Program-made: the position numbers and the translations under genes | Assembly: GCA_018334495.1 (NCBI GenBank) | Contig: JAGXLV010000001.1 | Span: 1 to 64,000, forward strand | From: Oleiphilaceae bacterium | Lineage (GTDB): Bacteria > Pseudomonadota > Gammaproteobacteria > Pseudomonadales > Oleiphilaceae | Direction of reading: 5' to 3' | DNA length: 64,000 nucleotides | In this document: positions 60,566 to 64,000 of the stretch, piece by piece | Layout: every line of letters begins with the position of its first letter | Position numbering within the stretch: position 1 is the stretch's first letter | The notes under the pieces: model-generated | What the model was told of the DNA's origin: nothing | Databases searched by the model: none | The model's input: only the letters and a program-made list of their open reading frames with translations

Positions 60566-61114
60566 TCAGGATGTTTGTTCCCAAAGAACTTCCTGGGCGC
60601 CACCCAGCCGAACCAGCACACGCGCCACAACGAAAAGAAAGTCCGAGAGACGGTTCAGGTAATGCTGTGATGGCATGTTGACCGTGTCTACCTGGCTCAA
60701 AGTGACTACGTCCCTTTCCGCCCGCCGGCAGATCGCCCGTGCCATGTGGCATTGCGCGGCAGCCTTGGAGCCACCCGGAAGAATGAAATTTTTCAGGGGT
60801 GGCAGGTCTGCGTTGTAATGATCCAGGTGATTCTCCAGCCATTCAGAGTGAGTGCCCTTGATCATCTCGGCCCCCGGAATTGAAATTTCGCCCCCGAGAT
60901 CAAACAGATGATGCTGAATGCGTTTCAGAATGGCGGTGAGCTTGTCTTCCGGGTCCAATTCTTCAATCAGTAGCCCCATCTGACAATTGAGCTCATCTAC
61001 GGAGCCCATGGCTTCCACTCTGGGCGTGTTTTTCCCAATTCGATTGCCGTCACCGAGGCCCGTAGAGCCGTCGTCGCCGGTTTTTGTGTAGATTTTAGAC
61101 AGGCGGTTGCCCAT
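60566..61114 (-). CDS. Cob(I)alamin adenosyltransferase, PduO type
   Basis: The 182-residue protein has the PduO N-terminal ATP-binding motif IYTKTGDDGSTGLGDG, the helical core with VDELNCQMGLLIEEL, and the C-terminal RLSDFLFVVARVLVRLGG. It attaches the adenosyl group to cobalamin. No B12-dependent enzyme gene lies nearby. CAGGAG precedes the ATG. It follows the PanE-like gene by 12 bases. Confidence 0.95.
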   Translation of the reverse strand: MGNRLSKIYTKTGDDGSTGLGDGNRIGKNTPRVEAMGSVDELNCQMGLLIEELDPEDKLTAILKRIQHHLFDLGGEISIPGAEMIKGTHSEWLENHLDHYNADLPPLKNFILPGGSKAAAQCHMARAICRRAERDVVTLSQVDTVNMPSQHYLNRLSDFLFVVARVLVRLGGAQEVLWEQTS

Positions 61115-61126
61115 GAGATTCTCCTG

Positions 61127-62065
61127 TTATGCGATTGCTGACAGGTCTTGTACCCAGGTTGTCAGCATATGGTTCACTCTTGAGGGCAAATGATGCCGCT
61201 GACATTCCTGCGCAATCCAGCCATTAATGAAACGAATTTCGGTGACGCGCCCATTGATAATATCGCTACGCATAGATGACGTGTTTTTGGCGGTCGTGCG
61301 GGCCACCTGTTCAATTTGCTGTCGCAGTTCACTTGCCGCCACCTGCCAGCCTTTGTGGTGCATCAGCGCGGCTATTTCCCGGCACAGTTCGTCGATGTGC
61401 TCCAGGTAGAACGGTTGCTTCAGTATGTCGCCATTGGGGCAGTCAATAATGGCGGTGAAGGGATTGATTCCGGCGTTGACCGCCAGTTTTCGCAGCAGGC
61501 GCTGTGCTATATCGGGCTCGGAATGAACGATCAGACCGCTGCTGGCAAGGGCGGTGACGACGCGGCTCTGAGCCTTGCAGCCTGCCGGGTTCAGCCCGCC
61601 CACCCAGGTCTCCCCCAGGCCGGCATGAATCAGGGTGTCGGCATCCGGACGGTTGGCGCCTTCAGTGGTAACGGCCGCCAGAACCGGCCGGTCCGGCCAC
61701 TGTGCCGCGACAACCTGCTGACTGCCCATGCCGTTCTGAAAAAGCACGATCGGCGTCTGCGGCAATAAGTGCTGCAGGACGTCGGTCAGCGCGGTCAAGG
61801 TATCCTGGGCTTTGGTGGTGACCAGCAGGCAGTCCGGAATGTCCGGGCTTGCCGGCTGACGCCATGGAACATTTACAGGCCGAATCTCACCGGTGGGGGT
61901 TACCAGTGCGTAGCGGCAATGACCTGTCTGGTCCCGCTTTCGGGGAATAAACCCTCGGCTGTTATCGGGCAGATAAGCCGCCCAGAGACGGCCCAGGGCT
62001 CCCGCGCCCAGAACCAGGCAAACTGGCGGGTCCGGCCGGTGCACGGAGGATTCCGGGGAGGCCAT
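61127..62065 (-). CDS. panE: 2-dehydropantoate 2-reductase (PanE-like)
   Basis: The 312-residue protein starts with a Rossmann motif CLVLGAGALGRLWAAYL and has VLFQNGMGSQQVVAAQWP and the catalytic Lys in LRKLAVNAGINPFTAII, as in ketopantoate reductases. It would use NADPH to make pantoate for CoA synthesis. The family includes paralogues with other 2-keto acid substrates, so specificity is inferred. It begins 3 bases after the valS stop codon. Confidence 0.88.
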   Translation of the reverse strand: MASPESSVHRPDPPVCLVLGAGALGRLWAAYLPDNSRGFIPRKRDQTGHCRYALVTPTGEIRPVNVPWRQPASPDIPDCLLVTTKAQDTLTALTDVLQHLLPQTPIVLFQNGMGSQQVVAAQWPDRPVLAAVTTEGANRPDADTLIHAGLGETWVGGLNPAGCKAQSRVVTALASSGLIVHSEPDIAQRLLRKLAVNAGINPFTAIIDCPNGDILKQPFYLEHIDELCREIAALMHHKGWQVAASELRQQIEQVARTTAKNTSSMRSDIINGRVTEIRFINGWIAQECQRHHLPSRVNHMLTTWVQDLSAIA

Positions 62066-62068
62066 TAT

Positions 62069-64000
62069 CTACATCGCCTCTATGGCATTCCGCTGGTTTT
62101 TCAGGCGCTCTTGGCTGCCGAGGGCGTCCTTGAGCTTGGCTTTCTCTTTGTCCACCACCTCCGCCGGCGCCTTGGCAGTGAACTTTTCATTGCCAAGCTT
62201 GCCTTCGAGGCGCGCGATCTCCTTGTCCAGCCGTTCCAGTTCCCGGTCCAGCCGCGCCATCTCGGCGTCTTTATCAATCAGGCCTGCCATGGGCACCAGT
62301 ACTTCCATGTCACCCACCAGCTGGGTTGCCGACATGGGCGCTTTGCAATCACCAAGCCATTGCAGGCTTTCAAGCTTGGCCAGGGAGCTGAGGAACTGGT
62401 GGTTCTCGCGGCTACGGCGCTGATCCTGTTCATCACCGCCACGCAACAGAACCGGAATCTTCTTCGCAGGCGAGATATTCATTTCGCCGCGAATGTTGCG
62501 CACGGCCTCGATGACGCCTTTGACCCATTGAATATCGCTGGTGGCGCCGGCGTCTTCCTGATCCTTGTCGGGTACCGGGTAGGGCTGCAGCATGATGCTG
62601 TCACCGGTTTTACCCGCCAAAGGCGCGATGCGTTGCCATATTTCCTCGGTGATGAAGGGCATGATGGGGTGGGCCAGGCGCAAAACCGTTTCCAGTACAC
62701 GCACCAGGGTGCGACGGGTGCCGCGCTTGGCCTCAGCCGTTGCGTTTTCATCGTTCAAGACTGGCTTGGAAAGCTCCAGGTACCAGTCGCAGTACTCATT
62801 CCAGATGAATTCGTAAAGCGCGTAGGCGGCCAGATCGAAGCGGTACTGGTCAAGGTGCCGGATAACATCCTGCTCGCAGCGCTGGATTTCGCTGATAACC
62901 CAGCGGTCCGCCAGGGAAAGGCTAACGTCGGAATTCTCGATGCCGCAATCCTCGCCCTCGGTGTTCATCAGCACATAACGAGCGGCATTCCACAGCTTGT
63001 TGCAGAAGTTGCGGTAGCCTTCCAGGCGCTTCATGTCCCAGTTGATGTCCCGGCCGGTGGTGGCCATGGCCGCGAGGGTAAAGCGCAGGGCATCGGTGCC
63101 GTGGGCGGCGATACCTTCCGGGAACTCCTTCTCCGTGCGCTTGCCAATTTTTTTGGCTAACTTTGGCTGCATCAGGTTGCCGGTGCGCTTTTCCAGCAGC
63201 TTGTCCAGTTCGATACCGTCGATCATGTCCAGAGGGTCCAGTACGTTGCCCTTGGATTTGGACATCTTGTCGCCGTGTTCGTCCCGGATCAGACCGGTAA
63301 CATACACCGTCTTGAAGGGAACCTGGGGCGTGCCGTCGTCGTTTTTCATGAAGTGCATGGTCATCATGATCATGCGGGCAACCCAGAAGAAAATAATGTC
63401 AAAGCCGGTGACCAGAACGTCGGTGGGGTGGAACGTTTTCAGGCGATCGGTCGTCTCGGGCCAGCCCAGGGTGGCGAATGTCCAGAGCGCGGAACTGAAC
63501 CAGGTATCCAGGACGTCGGCGTCCTGTGTCAGTGTCAGATCGCCCGCGAGACTGTATTTTTCACGTACGGCGGCTTCGTCACGGCCCACATAGATGTTGC
63601 CCTCGGCATCGTACCAGGCCGGAATCCGGTGGCCCCACCAGAGCTGGCGGGAGATGCACCAGTCCTGGATGTCCCGCATCCAGGAAAAATACATGTTCTC
63701 GTACTGCCTGGGCACGAACTCGATGCGACCGTCTTCTACCGCGGCAATGGCCGGTCCGGCCAGTTTTTTGGCGTCGGCGAACCACTGGTCCGTCAGCATG
63801 GGTTCAATAATGAGACCGGAGCGGTCGCCACGGGGGACGCTGAGCAGATGGTCCTCCACCTGGTGGACCAGGCCTTTAGCTTCCATGGCGGCGACTATGG
63901 CGGTGCGGGCGTCTTCCCGGCTCAGGCCCGCAAAAGCCGCGGGCAGGGTGCTGTCGATCCCGGTGTTCTCGCTGCCGTCACTGTTGAATACTTCAGCGAC
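62069..64000 (-). CDS. valS: Valyl-tRNA synthetase, 3' part
   Basis: The frame is open to the right edge, so about 643 C-terminal residues are visible and the N-terminus with the HIGH motif lies outside. Visible parts are the end of the editing region, [20 protein letters not shown], the KMSKS loop [16 protein letters not shown], the anticodon-binding domain, and the C-terminal coiled coil ([20 protein letters not shown]) typical of ValRS. It charges tRNA-Val and edits threonine. panE follows on the same strand after 3 bases. Confidence 0.98.
   Translation of the reverse strand, partial: VAEVFNSDGSENTGIDSTLPAAFAGLSREDARTAIVAAMEAKGLVHQVEDHLLSVPRGDRSGLIIEPMLTDQWFADAKKLAGPAIAAVEDGRIEFVPRQYENMYFSWMRDIQDWCISRQLWWGHRIPAWYDAEGNIYVGRDEAAVREKYSLAGDLTLTQDADVLDTWFSSALWTFATLGWPETTDRLKTFHPTDVLVTGFDIIFFWVARMIMMTMHFMKNDDGTPQVPFKTVYVTGLIRDEHGDKMSKSKGNVLDPLDMIDGIELDKLLEKRTGNLMQPKLAKKIGKRTEKEFPEGIAAHGTDALRFTLAAMATTGRDINWDMKRLEGYRNFCNKLWNAARYVLMNTEGEDCGIENSDVSLSLADRWVISEIQRCEQDVIRHLDQYRFDLAAYALYEFIWNEYCDWYLELSKPVLNDENATAEAKRGTRRTLVRVLETVLRLAHPIMPFITEEIWQRIAPLAGKTGDSIMLQPYPVPDKDQEDAGATSDIQWVKGVIEAVRNIRGEMNISPAKKIPVLLRGGDEQDQRRSRENHQFLSSLAKLESLQWLGDCKAPMSATQLVGDMEVLVPMAGLIDKDAEMARLDRELERLDKEIARLEGKLGNEKFTAKAPAEVVDKEKAKLKDALGSQERLKNQRNAIEAM

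Noticed and set aside
61769-63160. 463-residue plus-strand ORF over valS and panE
   Set aside because: It covers conserved parts of both minus-strand genes and has no domain.

Overview
The window looks like a chromosomal segment of a free-living, probably marine gammaproteobacterium related to Marinobacter and the pseudomonads. That placement is inferred from the 5S rRNA sequence, the block dnaE-accA-tilS-pyrG-kdsA-eno-ftsB-ispD-ispF-truD-surE-pcm-(DUF368)-nlpD-rpoS, the metG-rnfABCDGE-nth order with mrp and dcd diverging from it, and a CrbS-type transporter-kinase next to a VC_2705-type symporter. Almost everything is core genome. I see no insertion sequence, prophage, CRISPR array, tRNA gene or toxin-antitoxin pair. 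By eye the base composition is fairly uniform and GC-rich, with AT-rich intergenic stretches.

Region 1 (1-11921): the end of an rRNA operon (5S rRNA and terminator), a hairpin-rich spacer, then a minus-strand signalling and transport locus. In transcription order it holds a CBS/DUF294 cyclic-nucleotide-sensor-like protein, a DEDDh exonuclease, the DUF4212 small subunit and large subunit of a sodium:solute symporter, a small membrane protein, a CrbS-like SSS-PAS-kinase-receiver protein, a TPR receiver protein and a small soluble histidine kinase. This resembles the acetate-switch (CrbS/R, MxtR/ErdR) neighbourhood. The TPR receiver and the soluble kinase make it the most interesting part of the window.

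Region 2 (12069-19149): an Smr protein, a methionine-salvage trio mtnB-mtnD-mtnC, a DUF3080 lipoprotein, an orphan PilB/GspE-type ATPase, a DUF2069 membrane protein, a WrbA-type flavoprotein and a TlpA-like lipoprotein.

Region 3 (19231-36684): a plus-strand housekeeping run covering replication (dnaE), fatty acid synthesis (accA), tRNA modification (tilS, truD), CTP (pyrG), LPS (kdsA), glycolysis (eno), division (ftsB), isoprenoids (ispD, ispF), stationary-phase repair (surE, pcm), a DUF368 lipid-carrier translocase candidate, nlpD and rpoS.

Region 4 (36795-46704): a minus-strand metG-rnfABCDGE-nth block encoding a complete Rnf complex, with plus-strand mrp and dcd diverging from it. A 15-bp tandem repeat covers the rnfA stop codon.

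Region 5 (46748-64000): yjaG, an avtA-like aminotransferase, a DUF3108 protein, purM-purN, a DUF2066 protein, a CDP-alcohol phosphatidyltransferase overlapping hda, an orphan ParA ATPase with a YqcC-family partner, nadC, a DUF1631 protein, ampD-ampE, a PduO-type cobalamin adenosyltransferase, a PanE-type reductase and the 3' part of valS, which runs off the right edge.

All functional calls rest on motif recognition and gene order read by eye; no database search was run.
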